A stretch of DNA of 64,000 nt from Microlunatus flavus (lineage in GTDB: Bacteria; Actinomycetota; Actinomycetes; Propionibacteriales; Propionibacteriaceae): NCBI RefSeq assembly GCF_900110855.1, contig NZ_FOFA01000001.1, forward strand, positions 744,001 to 808,000, in the 5' to 3' direction. Below, in pieces: positions 17,118 through 27,167 of this stretch (the stretch's first letter is position 1; each line of letters opens with the position of its first letter). The notes under the pieces are model-generated. The model had not been told where the DNA came from. It searched no databases and worked only from the letters and a program-made list of their open reading frames with translations. The position numbers were made by a program, and so were the translations under genes.

Positions 17118-17191
17118 TGGGCCTAGGTGGACTTGAACCACCGACCTCTGCCTTATCAGGGCAGCGCTCTAACCGACTGAGCTATAGGCCC
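17118..17191 (-). tRNA. tRNA-Ile (GAT anticodon)
   Basis: A 74-base tRNA read on the minus strand. The acceptor stem pairs GGGCCTA with TAGGCCC, the D-arm contains AGCTCAGTCGGTTAGAGC, the anticodon loop CTGATAA gives GAT, and the T-arm contains GGTTCAAGTCC. Discriminator A is followed by CC then C, so the CCA end is not fully encoded. It follows gyrB-gyrA-DUF3566 in the usual actinobacterial order, but no tRNA-Ala accompanies it. Confidence 0.97.
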
Positions 17192-17318
17192 GAGAGGGGT
17201 CCGCGGCCGAGCCGCGCACGAGGGACAACATTAGCGGATCGACGCGTCCGGCCCAACTCGTGACCAGCCGCGACGCAGCGCGACGTGGTCGCAGGTCGAG
17301 CCCGACGGCCTCAGCCGT

Positions 17319-17343
17319 GCCCGACGCCGGCCGGGCGTCGGGC
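17319..17343 (-). terminator. Hairpin after the DUF3566 gene
   Basis: A perfect inverted repeat with arms of nine bases (GCCCGACGC/GCGTCGGGC) 9 bases past the stop codon. It should end transcription coming from the gyr region before the tRNA gene. Confidence 0.6.
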
Positions 17344-17351
17344 TCCCGGCC

Positions 17352-19082
17352 TCAGTCCTCGGCGAGCGTGACCTCGAGGCCGCCGAGCACGGTGGCCGCG
17401 AGGTTGTAGAGGAAGGACCCCAGCGTCGCGAGCGCGGTGAAGATCAGCACGTCGATCACGGCGATGATCGCCGCGAGCCCGAGCACCTTCTGGGTGTTGA
17501 CGTACTCCTCGATGCGGAACGGCGTCGTGTCACCCGGCGTCGAGACGACGCTCTTCACCATGTCGTTCACCGCCTCGAAGAGCCCGGACGCGTTGAGCAC
17601 CGACCAGACCCCGTACGTCGCGACGACGAGGATGATCCCGGCGGCGATCGAGAACAGGAACGCCGTCTTCATCACCGACCAGGGGTCGACGCGCGACAGC
17701 CGCAGGCGCGCCTTGCGCGTACGGCGGGCGAGCCCGACCTTCGCCTTGGCCGCGACCAGCGGCTGGGCCGTCGCTGCGGCGGCGGGAGCGCTGGGGCTGA
17801 CCGCGCCGGCCTCGACGGCCGGGATCACGACCGTGTCCGACGTCGCCGGCACGGGCGTTGCCGGCGTGGCGGGCGCGCGGAGCTGGGTCACGTCCGGCGG
17901 GGTCGTCGGACCGGTGGGCGAGGCCTTCGTCTCCGGCGGCGCGGAGCCGGCGGCGACGCTCGCGGCGACCGCGGCCGCCGCTGCGGCGGTGGGAACTCCC
18001 GGCCCGCTGTCGGGCACGACCACCGGCTGCGGCTTGGGCGCCTTGGGGGTGATGCCGAGCCGGTCGCGCCACGTGAGCGGACGCTCCTGCGTGGTCTCGA
18101 CCGTGTCGGTGGTGGGCTCGGCGTCGGCCGCACGGCTGCCGGCGCCCTGCTCGACCTCGGCGGGGCTGGTCGCCGGGGCGGCGGCCGACGCGGTGGTCGG
18201 GGACGGCGTCGAGGAGGCGGCCGGGCTGCTCGGCGTGGTCGTCGCGGTGGCCTCGGCGGCCGCCGCCGGGGCGGCGCTCGCGGGAGCGCTCTTCGGCCGG
18301 CGCTCGCGGAACAGCCCGCGCAGGCCCGCGGTCTTCTCCGACGCGGAGCCGGCCGCGGGCGTCTCGGTCGACGCGTCGCCGGGAGCCGCGGCCGTGCTGC
18401 GGTCCTCGACGTCGTCCCGGACGACGGGCGTCACCGCGGTGTCGTCGGCAGCGGCGGCAGCAGTGGCGGCGGGGCCGGTCTGCGGGCGGGCGTCGGTCCG
18501 GTCGTCGGCCGGCTTCGACCCGCCGAGGAGGGCTGAACCGCCGCGGACCTTGTTGGCGCTGGCGTTGCGGGCCGCCGCCGCGGTCCGCGCGTCGGCGACG
18601 GCGCGGTCCTGCTCGGTCGGCGTCGGCCGGGCTGCGGGACGCGGACGGGTGTAGGACGCGGGGCCCTGCGTGCCGTTCGTGCCGCTGCCGTTGGCGCGGT
18701 TTCCGTTGGAGCCGTTGCCGCTCGTGCCGTTGGTGCTCGCGCCGTTGGAGCTGGTGCTCGCGCCGTTCGTGCCGTTGCCGTTCGCACCCGTGCCGTTCGT
18801 GCCGTTGCCGTTGGTGCCGGCCGCGTGCGCACCGTTCCCGTTCGCGGGCGCGCCCGAGGGCTGGGCCGGCTGCGTCGGCTGGGGCGAGCGGTACTGCTGC
18901 GGGGAGCTGGGAGCCGGGCGGCCCGAGGGGGCGCTGCCGTTGCTCGGGGTCCGCGGGCTGCCGTTGCGCGGGCCGTAGCGCACCGGCTCCGACGCGGGGC
19001 GGCCGTTGGCCGCGCCCTGCTCTGCTCCGGCGTCGGTCCGAGTGTCGGCGTCGGGACCGCGTCCCGGCGTGCCTTCGCTCAC
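17352..19082 (-). CDS. DUF3566 transmembrane protein with long disordered N-terminus
   Basis: A 576-residue protein. The last about 120 residues are the DUF3566 domain: a basic RKARLRLSRVDPWSVMKTAF segment, a transmembrane helix (FLFSIAAGIILVVATYGVW), a soluble linker, and a second helix ending LGSFLYNLAATVLGGLEV. The rest is low-complexity: an Asn-Gly-Thr repeat tract near residues 80-135 and long Ala/Pro/Thr/Ser-rich stretches. GTG at 19082 was chosen because AGGAGG lies 9 bases upstream; the ATG two codons earlier touches the AGGAGG and cannot use it. The gene follows gyrA in many actinobacteria. Homologues have been tied to cell-envelope and gyrase-locus conservation, with no proven activity. 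Confidence 0.85.
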   Translation of the reverse strand: MSEGTPGRGPDADTRTDAGAEQGAANGRPASEPVRYGPRNGSPRTPSNGSAPSGRPAPSSPQQYRSPQPTQPAQPSGAPANGNGAHAAGTNGNGTNGTGANGNGTNGASTSSNGASTNGTSGNGSNGNRANGSGTNGTQGPASYTRPRPAARPTPTEQDRAVADARTAAAARNASANKVRGGSALLGGSKPADDRTDARPQTGPAATAAAAADDTAVTPVVRDDVEDRSTAAAPGDASTETPAAGSASEKTAGLRGLFRERRPKSAPASAAPAAAAEATATTTPSSPAASSTPSPTTASAAAPATSPAEVEQGAGSRAADAEPTTDTVETTQERPLTWRDRLGITPKAPKPQPVVVPDSGPGVPTAAAAAAVAASVAAGSAPPETKASPTGPTTPPDVTQLRAPATPATPVPATSDTVVIPAVEAGAVSPSAPAAAATAQPLVAAKAKVGLARRTRKARLRLSRVDPWSVMKTAFLFSIAAGIILVVATYGVWSVLNASGLFEAVNDMVKSVVSTPGDTTPFRIEEYVNTQKVLGLAAIIAVIDVLIFTALATLGSFLYNLAATVLGGLEVTLAED

Positions 19083-19403
19083 GCTGACCATCCTCCTGGT
19101 CCTCGTCGCGCCCGTCGGCGTCGCGAGGACCGTGTCGTCCGTGGTCCGTCGGCCCTCCGGTGAGGCCAGCGGTGACCGGGTCCTGCCGTGCTCTTCCATC
19201 GTGGCACGGCGACGCGGCCCAGGCCCGGAACCGCGCGGCACCCGACCCGCCACGCACCCCCTGCAGGGGCACCCGACCCTCTCATCATCGGTCACCGGCG
19301 CGGCACAGCCAAACAGCGAGGGCCCGTCGGTGCTCAGCCGAGACCCAGGTACGACTCCGCGTAGGACTCCGGTGTCGGCGCGGTGCCGCAGCACCGTCCC
19401 GCT

Positions 19404-19490
19404 CCCTGAGCCTGTCGAAGCGGTGTCCTGAGCCTGTCGAAGGCGGTGCCCTGAGCCTGTCGAAGGCGGTGCCCTGAGCCTGTCGAAGGG
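19404..19490. repeat. Four tandem CCTGAGCCTGTCGAAG repeats
   Basis: Copies start near 19404, 19426, 19449 and 19472, a period of about 23 bases. They point opposite to the two copies at 19545-19616, so together they form an inverted REPIN-like pair of clusters between gyrA and the DUF3566 gene. Confidence 0.9.
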
Positions 19491-19544
19491 GGCCCGGAGC
19501 GGTCGGCGTCCTCATCGACGACCAACGCCGACCGGTTCCGGGTC

Positions 19545-19616
19545 CCTCGACGAGCTCAGGGAGCGTTCCACCGAGCACGCCGACCCCGGCTCCGGACCCC
19601 TTCGACGAGCTCAGGG
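19545..19616. repeat. Two CTTCGACGAGCTCAGGG repeats, opposite orientation
   Basis: CCCTCGACGAGCTCAGGGAGCG near 19545 and CCTTCGACGAGCTCAGGG near 19598. The second ends about ten bases before the gyrA stop codon, so these repeats mark the transcript end of gyrA. Confidence 0.85.
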
Positions 19617-19625
19617 TGCGAGGGC

Positions 19626-22295
19626 TCAGTCGATCGAGTCGTCCTCGGCCGGGTCGTCGCTCGTCTCGTCGGGCAGGGCGGACTCCGCCGCCTGGTCGCC
19701 GACCTGGCTCTCCTCGGCCGCGAGCACCTGCTCGGGGACACCGGACTCCGCGGCCTCGCTCACCACGTCCGGGCCGCCCGTCTCGGCCTCGACCTCGGCC
19801 TCCACGGCCTCCACCTCGGCCTCGGTGACCTCCGGGTAGAGCGCGATCGCCACCACCGAGTCGCCGTCACGCACGCCCACGAACTTCACGCCCATGGTGT
19901 CGCGGCCCTTGACCGCGACCTCGGCGACGGGGCTCCGGGTGACCTGGCCGCTCGCCTTGAGCGCGATGACCTCGTCGCCCTCGTTGACCACGACGCCGCC
20001 GACCAGCGAGCCGCGGTCCTCGGCGAGCTTCATGGCCTTGATGCCGAGGCCGCCGCGGCCCTGCTGGCGGTACTCCGCGACCGTGGTCCGCTTGGCGAAG
20101 CCGCCGTCGGTGACGGTGAAGACGTAGCGGTCGTCCTCCGACTCGCCGCGCCGGATCACCGACATGGAGAGCAGCTCGTCACCCGGACGGAACTTCATCC
20201 CCGTCACGCCCGAGGTCGCCCGCCCCATCGGGCGCAGCTCCTCGTCGTCCGCCGGGAACCGGATCGCCTGCCCCTTGGTCGAGATCAGCAGGACCTCGTC
20301 GGTCGGGCCGCACAGGTCGGCGCCGATCAGCTCGTCGTCGTCGTCGCGGAAGTTCACGGCGATGATGCCGGCCTGGCGCGGCGAGTCGTACAGGCTCAGC
20401 TCGGTCTTCTTGACCAGGCCCCGCCGCGTCGCCAGCAGCAGGTAGTCCGCGGCGCCGTAGTCGCGCACCGCCAGCACCTGGGCGATCTCCTCGTCCGGCT
20501 GGAACGACAGCAGCCCGGCCACGTGCCCGCCGCGGGCGTCGCGGCCCGCCTCAGGCAGCTGCCACGCCTTCGCGCGGTAGACCCGGCCCTTGTTGGTGAA
20601 GAACAGGATCCAGTGGTGGTTGGTCGTGACGAAGAGGTGACCCACCTCGTCGTCGGCCCGCAGGGTCGCGCCCCGCACGCCCGTGCCGCCCCGCTTCTGC
20701 ACGCGGTACTGGTCCGTCGTCGTGCGCTTGGCGTAGCCGCCGCGGCTGATCGTCACGACGACCGGCACGTCGGGCACGAGGTCCTCGTCGGACAGGTCGC
20801 CGTCGGCCGCGATGATCTTCGTACGCCGCTCGTCGCCGTAACGCTCGACGATCTCCGCGAGCTCGTCGCGCACGATGTCGCGCTGCCGCTGCGGCTTGGC
20901 CAGGATGTCCTCGAGGTCGGCGATGATCCGCTCGAACTCGGCCAGCTGGTCCACGATCCGCTGCCGCTCGAGGGCGGCCAGCCGGCGCAGCTGCATGTCG
21001 AGGATCGCGGTGGCCTGCAGGTCGTCGATGTCCAGCAGCGACTTCAGACCCTCCCGCGCCTCGTCGGTGCTCGGGCTGCGCCGGATCAGCGCGATGACCT
21101 CGTCGAGCGCGTCCAGCGCCTTGACCAGGCCGCGGTAGATGTGGGCGCGGGCCTCCGCGTCCTCCAGGCGGTGCTGCGTCCGGCGCTGGATGACCTCGAT
21201 CTGGTGGGCGATCCAGTAGGAGATGAACTGGTCGAGGCGGAGCGTGCGCGGCACGTCGTCGACCAGGGCCAGCATGTTGCAGCCGAAGGTGTCCTGCAGC
21301 TGCGTGTGCTTGTAGAGGTTGTTCAGCACCACGCGCGGCTGGGCGTCGCGCTTGAGCACGATCACGAGCCGCTGCCCCGTACGGGCCGAGGTGTCGTCGC
21401 GGATGTCGGCGATGCCGTTCAGCCGGCCCGTGTTGACCAGCTCGGCGATCTTGAGCGACAGGTTGTCCGGGTTGACCATGTACGGCAGCTCGGTCACCAC
21501 GAGCGAGGTGCGCCCGTTGCGCTCCTCCTCGATGTTGACCACCGCGCGCATGATCACTGAACCGCGGCCCGTGCGGTACGCGTCCTCGATGCCGCGACGC
21601 CCGACGATCAGGGCGCCGTTGGGGAAGTCGGGGCCGGAGATCCGTGCGAGCGAGGCCTCCAGCAGGTCCTCGGCCGACGCCTCGGGGTTCTCCAGCGACC
21701 ACTGCACCGCCGACGCGACCTCGCGCAGGTTGTGCGTCGGGATGTTCGTCGCCATGCCGACGGCGATGCCGGTCGAGCCGTTGACGAGCAGGTTCGGGAA
21801 GCGGCTCGGCAGGACGACCGGCTCCTGCGCCTTGCCGTCGTAGTTCGGCTTGAAGTCGACGGTGTTCTCGTTGATGTCGCGGACCATCTCCATGGCCAGC
21901 GGCGCCATCCGGCACTCCGTGTAGCGCATGGCCGCGGCCTTGTCGTTGCCCGGCGAGCCGAAGTTGCCCTGCCCGAGCACGAGCGGGTAGCGCATCACCC
22001 ACGGCTGCGCGAGGCGCACGAGGGTGTCGTAGATCGCCCCGTCACCGTGCGGGTGGTACTGGCCCATGACCTCGCCGACGACCCGCGCGCACTTGTTCCA
22101 GCCGCGGTCCGGCCGGTAGCCGCCGTCGTACATGCCGTAGAGGATCCGGCGGTGCACGGGCTTGAGCCCGTCCTTCACGTCCGGCAGCGCCCGCCCGACG
22201 ATGACGCTCATGGCGTAGTCGAGGTAGGACTTCTGGATCTCGTCCTGCAGGTCCACCGGCTCCCGCCGGTCGAACACCTGGGGCGGTTCGGTCAT
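19626..22295 (-). CDS. gyrA: DNA gyrase subunit A
   Basis: The breakage-reunion subunit of gyrase, 889 residues. The N-terminal domain has the active-site tyrosine in the usual AMRYTE context, the YHPHGD helix of the quinolone-resistance region (residues 80-85), and the GyrA-box region in the C-terminal beta-pinwheel (QxRGGxG-type, here QQGRGGLG). The last about 65 residues are a strongly acidic, Glu/Ala-rich tail. ATG follows AGGAGC. At the position of E. coli Ser83 the residue is Gly86. A 487-base repeat-rich gap separates it from gyrB, more than is usual, so it may have its own promoter. Confidence 0.97.
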   Translation of the reverse strand: MTEPPQVFDRREPVDLQDEIQKSYLDYAMSVIVGRALPDVKDGLKPVHRRILYGMYDGGYRPDRGWNKCARVVGEVMGQYHPHGDGAIYDTLVRLAQPWVMRYPLVLGQGNFGSPGNDKAAAMRYTECRMAPLAMEMVRDINENTVDFKPNYDGKAQEPVVLPSRFPNLLVNGSTGIAVGMATNIPTHNLREVASAVQWSLENPEASAEDLLEASLARISGPDFPNGALIVGRRGIEDAYRTGRGSVIMRAVVNIEEERNGRTSLVVTELPYMVNPDNLSLKIAELVNTGRLNGIADIRDDTSARTGQRLVIVLKRDAQPRVVLNNLYKHTQLQDTFGCNMLALVDDVPRTLRLDQFISYWIAHQIEVIQRRTQHRLEDAEARAHIYRGLVKALDALDEVIALIRRSPSTDEAREGLKSLLDIDDLQATAILDMQLRRLAALERQRIVDQLAEFERIIADLEDILAKPQRQRDIVRDELAEIVERYGDERRTKIIAADGDLSDEDLVPDVPVVVTISRGGYAKRTTTDQYRVQKRGGTGVRGATLRADDEVGHLFVTTNHHWILFFTNKGRVYRAKAWQLPEAGRDARGGHVAGLLSFQPDEEIAQVLAVRDYGAADYLLLATRRGLVKKTELSLYDSPRQAGIIAVNFRDDDDELIGADLCGPTDEVLLISTKGQAIRFPADDEELRPMGRATSGVTGMKFRPGDELLSMSVIRRGESEDDRYVFTVTDGGFAKRTTVAEYRQQGRGGLGIKAMKLAEDRGSLVGGVVVNEGDEVIALKASGQVTRSPVAEVAVKGRDTMGVKFVGVRDGDSVVAIALYPEVTEAEVEAVEAEVEAETGGPDVVSEAAESGVPEQVLAAEESQVGDQAAESALPDETSDDPAEDDSID

Positions 22296-22579
22296 CGGTC
22301 AGCTCCTGTGGTCGGGACGAGGTGGTTCGTGAGGGGGGCGGGCCGGCGGCGAGCCCGGTGCGTACGGGGTGCGGGTGCGGTCGGGCGCGTGGCCGGGAGG
22401 ACAAGCGCAGCAACGAGGGAGCCGGGTGCGCCGTGGGTCGGCCCGTCGGGTGCGGTCGACCTGGCGTCGAGTGCGCGGAGATCGGCCGACTCGCCGGCGT
22501 GTCGGCCCGTTTCGCGCGCAGTCGGCGTGGGGCGGCGCGCGACCCCGCCCGGATGGGTCACAACCCAGCGCGAGCAATG

Positions 22580-22598
22580 CCCTTCGACAAGCTCAGGG
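22580..22598. repeat. Single CTTCGACAAGCTCAGGG repeat
   Basis: One copy of the window-wide intergenic repeat, CCCTTCGACAAGCTCAGGG, in the gyrB-gyrA gap. Confidence 0.85.
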
Positions 22599-22663
22599 AG
22601 CGTCCTGCCCGCACGCGCGACTCGACCCGCACACCTGACCGAGGAGACGAGGGAGCGGCGGGC

Positions 22664-22753
22664 GGTCGATGCCCCGTCCGGGTGGGTCGGGCGTTTGGCG
22701 CCGCACGGAGCGCTAGCGGAGTGCAGCGCCGAGGGCGGGACGGGGCATCGACC
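22664..22753. repeat. 90-base hairpin with 16-bp perfect arms
   Basis: GGTCGATGCCCCGTCC at 22664-22679 is the exact reverse complement of 22738-22753. Inside, GGCGCCGCAC pairs with GTGCAGCGCC (nine of ten), and the apex contains the palindrome CGCTAGCG. It starts 30 bases after the gyrB stop. It could be a terminator or attenuator, a structured RNA, or a miniature palindromic repeat element. Confidence 0.75.
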
Positions 22754-22782
22754 GACCGGCGCGACCGGACGAAGAGCCGAGC

Positions 22783-25104
<2,322 letters not shown>

Positions 25105-25303
25105 TCACAGTCTACCCGCACACCCCAGCCGAACCGGTCCCGGCGGGCCGCGACCCGCGACCCGGTTCCGCGGGAGCGGCCCGTGAGGGCGTCCAGGAGG
25201 CGACCGACCCCTCGTCCGGGGTCCCCGTACGGGGGCGACGGCCGGTCGCGGAGAGCCGCGCACATCGCTCGTCGAACCCTCGGCGCGCGACCTGCGCGGA
25301 CCG

Positions 25304-25309
25304 TAGACT
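25304..25309 (+). promoter_or_regulatory. -10 element (TAGACT), leaderless start
   Basis: TANNNT hexamer ending 7 bases before the GTG at 25317, with no Shine-Dalgarno sequence. Confidence 0.55.
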
Positions 25310-25316
25310 CGCCGCC

Positions 25317-25943
25317 GTGACGACCCCCGCGGACGCCGGGCCCCGCGAACGCACCGGGGACGAGGAGCAGGCCGAGGCCGAGCTGCTGCGTCGCGGCCGG
25401 CTCCTGACCGCCGTGGTCGCGCTCGTCGTCGTCGCCCTCGTCGCGGCCGTGGCCCTGCTCGGCGGCTTCGAGCGGCGCCAGGACGCCATCACCCCGGTGC
25501 CGGTCGGCTCGGCGATCGAGACCGGCCCGTACGTCGTCACCGTCGAGCGGGCCACCGCGCGGCGCAGCTCCTTCGACGACGGGTGGCGGGTCGAGGTCAC
25601 CGGGACGGCCCGCACGACCGGCACCGAGAGCATCCGGCCCGGCTCGGGCGGGTCGGCCTTCGTCTACGCGCGCTCGGTCGCGACGCGTGAGGTCCAGGAG
25701 TACCAGTCGGCCACCGTCGGCGCGGGCGGGGCGCTGTCGGACGTCTCGGTGCTCACCCCCGGGCTGCCGCCCGTGCCGTGGACGATGTCGTTCACCTTCG
25801 CCCAGCCGCCGGGGGACGCGCTGCTCGTCGTCGTCTTCGAGCAGGAGTACACGACGCCGTACATCTTCGGCGACGAGAAGGCCTGGCGACCGGGCCGCGA
25901 CGCCAGCACCATGACCCTGCCCGTGGAGCAGCTGAAGGACTGA
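25317..25943 (+). CDS. Membrane-anchored extracytoplasmic protein, unknown
   Basis: A 208-residue protein not recognised as a named family. A short charged N-terminus (EEQAEAELLRRG) precedes one transmembrane helix (LLTAVVALVVVALVAAVALLG), and the rest is beta-strand-rich (GPYVVTVERATARR, WRVEVTGTARTTG, PWTMSFTFAQPP, ALLVVVFEQEY), which suggests an Ig-like or DUF4352-like sandwich on the outer face. It converges tail-to-tail, 7 bases apart, with a three-gene minus-strand operon whose proteins share the same architecture. The GTG start rests on the -10 element and hydrophobic N-terminus. Confidence 0.6.
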   Translation: MTTPADAGPRERTGDEEQAEAELLRRGRLLTAVVALVVVALVAAVALLGGFERRQDAITPVPVGSAIETGPYVVTVERATARRSSFDDGWRVEVTGTARTTGTESIRPGSGGSAFVYARSVATREVQEYQSATVGAGGALSDVSVLTPGLPPVPWTMSFTFAQPPGDALLVVVFEQEYTTPYIFGDEKAWRPGRDASTMTLPVEQLKD

Positions 25944-25950
25944 GCGCGGC

Positions 25951-26586
25951 TCAGGCCGGCGGCCGGAGGAGCTGGTAGCGGCGCCAGCTGAAGGGGTCGA
26001 GCGCGAGCCCGGCGACGTCGTCGACGTCGACGGACGGCACCTCGTAGGCGACCACGACCGGGTAGGTCACCCCCGTCTGCGCGGGCGGTTCCTCGGGCAC
26101 GCAGGACAGACCCTCGTGGGTCGGGGTGTCGAACGACGCCGGTTCCCAGGTGCGTCCGTCGGTGACGGCGAGCAGCAGCTGGCAGAGCTCGATGTCCTGC
26201 CGGTGGCGGGGCGTGACCTCGAGGCGCGCGACGACCCACTCCGCGCCCGGCTGCGGCTCGCCCGCCTCGTCGTCCGACTCGGTCCCCCACCGATCGGTGC
26301 GGGTGAGCGACAGCAGCCGGAAGTCCGCCCACGTCCCGTGCGCGACCGCTCCGGGCGCCAGCACCTGGAACCGCGGCGGCGGCAGGTGCGTGGCCGTGTA
26401 GGTGTGCTGCGCGACGAGGTAGAGGGCGACCAGCAGCACGGCGAGGAGGGCGTTCAGCCACGCCCGCAGCCGGGCGGGCGTGAGCCGCGTCCTGAGCCGA
26501 GGTCCTGCCGGCGGCGGCCAGGCAGCTGCTTGCACCCCGAGCGACCCGGGCGGCTCCGGCGGCGTCTGCGGCTGGTGCGCGCTCAC
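25951..26586 (-). CDS. Membrane-anchored extracytoplasmic protein, unknown
   Basis: A 211-residue unrecognised protein. A Pro-rich cytoplasmic segment, one transmembrane helix (LNALLAVLLVALYLVAQH) and an outer beta-rich domain (EWVVARLEVTPRHRQDIELC, TYPVVVAYEVPS) with two cysteines (LCQLLLAV and LSCVPEE) that may form a disulfide. It ends SWRRYQLLRPP. The GTG overlaps the preceding gene's stop by 4 bases, so the start is firm. It is the third gene of a coupled membrane-protein operon. Confidence 0.65.
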   Translation of the reverse strand: MSAHQPQTPPEPPGSLGVQAAAWPPPAGPRLRTRLTPARLRAWLNALLAVLLVALYLVAQHTYTATHLPPPRFQVLAPGAVAHGTWADFRLLSLTRTDRWGTESDDEAGEPQPGAEWVVARLEVTPRHRQDIELCQLLLAVTDGRTWEPASFDTPTHEGLSCVPEEPPAQTGVTYPVVVAYEVPSVDVDDVAGLALDPFSWRRYQLLRPPA

Positions 26587-27167
26587 GGCAGGGCCCTCGT
26601 GACCTCGTCCGTGGGCACCGGCACGGTGCGACCTCTCCCCGCCTCCGCCCACCGGGCGGCGTTCCCGGCGGTGATGCCCAGCGGCGTGCGTGTGCGCTCG
26701 TAGTACGCGGCGAGGACGCCCACGTTCCAGACCTCGAGCGTCAGGTCGTCGATCCGGGTCGGGTCGACCTCGAAGACGTAGTCGCGCGAGGTCTCGAAGC
26801 CGGGCTCGGCCTTGGTCACCTGCCCGAGGGACAGCGCACTGGCGTACGTCGTCCCGCTCGAGCTCAGCACCCGGGTGTCGCTGATGAGCAGGCTGTCGCG
26901 ACCGCTCGCGCTGAGCGTGACGTGGACGACGACGAACATCCCCTGGGTCCGCAGGAACGCGCGGCCGAGCTGGATCTGGTCGGCCACCCGGACGTCGCTC
27001 ACGCGGAGCGAGCCCGACTCGTACGAGACGTCGGTGTCCAGCGGGGCCGGGACCAGCTCGTACCTGCTCTCGGAGTCGGTGACCCGGTAGGCGACGGCGG
27101 CGAGGGTGACCAGGACGACCGCCAGCACGACCGAGGCGAGCCGCGTCCGGGAGACGGTCCAGCTCAC
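26583..27167 (-). CDS. Membrane-anchored extracytoplasmic protein, unknown
   Basis: A 194-residue unrecognised protein with an N-terminal transmembrane helix (LASVVLAVVLVTLAAVAY) and a beta-rich outer domain (GSLRVSDVRVADQIQLGRAF, MFVVVHVTLSASG, DYVFEVDP). The pattern of a strand carrying VVxVTLxA followed by paired strands resembles DUF4352-type domains, but this is tentative. It overlaps both neighbours by 4 bases (GTGA), so the three genes from 28588 to 25951 are translationally coupled and probably form one envelope complex. Confidence 0.65.
   Translation of the reverse strand: MSWTVSRTRLASVVLAVVLVTLAAVAYRVTDSESRYELVPAPLDTDVSYESGSLRVSDVRVADQIQLGRAFLRTQGMFVVVHVTLSASGRDSLLISDTRVLSSSGTTYASALSLGQVTKAEPGFETSRDYVFEVDPTRIDDLTLEVWNVGVLAAYYERTRTPLGITAGNAARWAEAGRGRTVPVPTDEVTRALP

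Larger units (their letters stand above)
19083..19625. other. 543-base gap between gyrA and the DUF3566 gene
   Basis: No supported gene. The half next to the DUF3566 start is its leader; minus-strand frames continue upstream but lack a usable ribosome site. The half next to gyrA holds six CTTCGACA-family repeats in opposing orientations (19404-19616). No -10 element could be assigned firmly, so the gene may be read through from gyrA. Confidence 0.6.
22296..22782. other. 487-base gap between gyrB and gyrA
   Basis: No supported gene; short open frames on both strands lack ribosome sites and recognisable content. It holds a 90-base hairpin (22664-22753) just after gyrB, one CTTCGACAAGCTCAGGG repeat (22580-22598) and several smaller GC-rich inverted repeats. 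A gyrA promoter may lie in the 22300-22560 part, but no clear TANNNT box at a good distance was identified. Confidence 0.6.

Noticed and set aside
19083-19394. N-terminal extension of the DUF3566 protein to upstream starts (19199, 19394)
   Set aside because: The upstream starts have no ribosome site, while GTG 19082 has AGGAGG at 9 bases. The extra sequence shows no conserved feature.
22299-22577. Short open frames in the gyrB-gyrA gap as genes
   Set aside because: They lack ribosome sites, have Arg/Pro-rich chance composition on both strands, and overlap repeat sequence.
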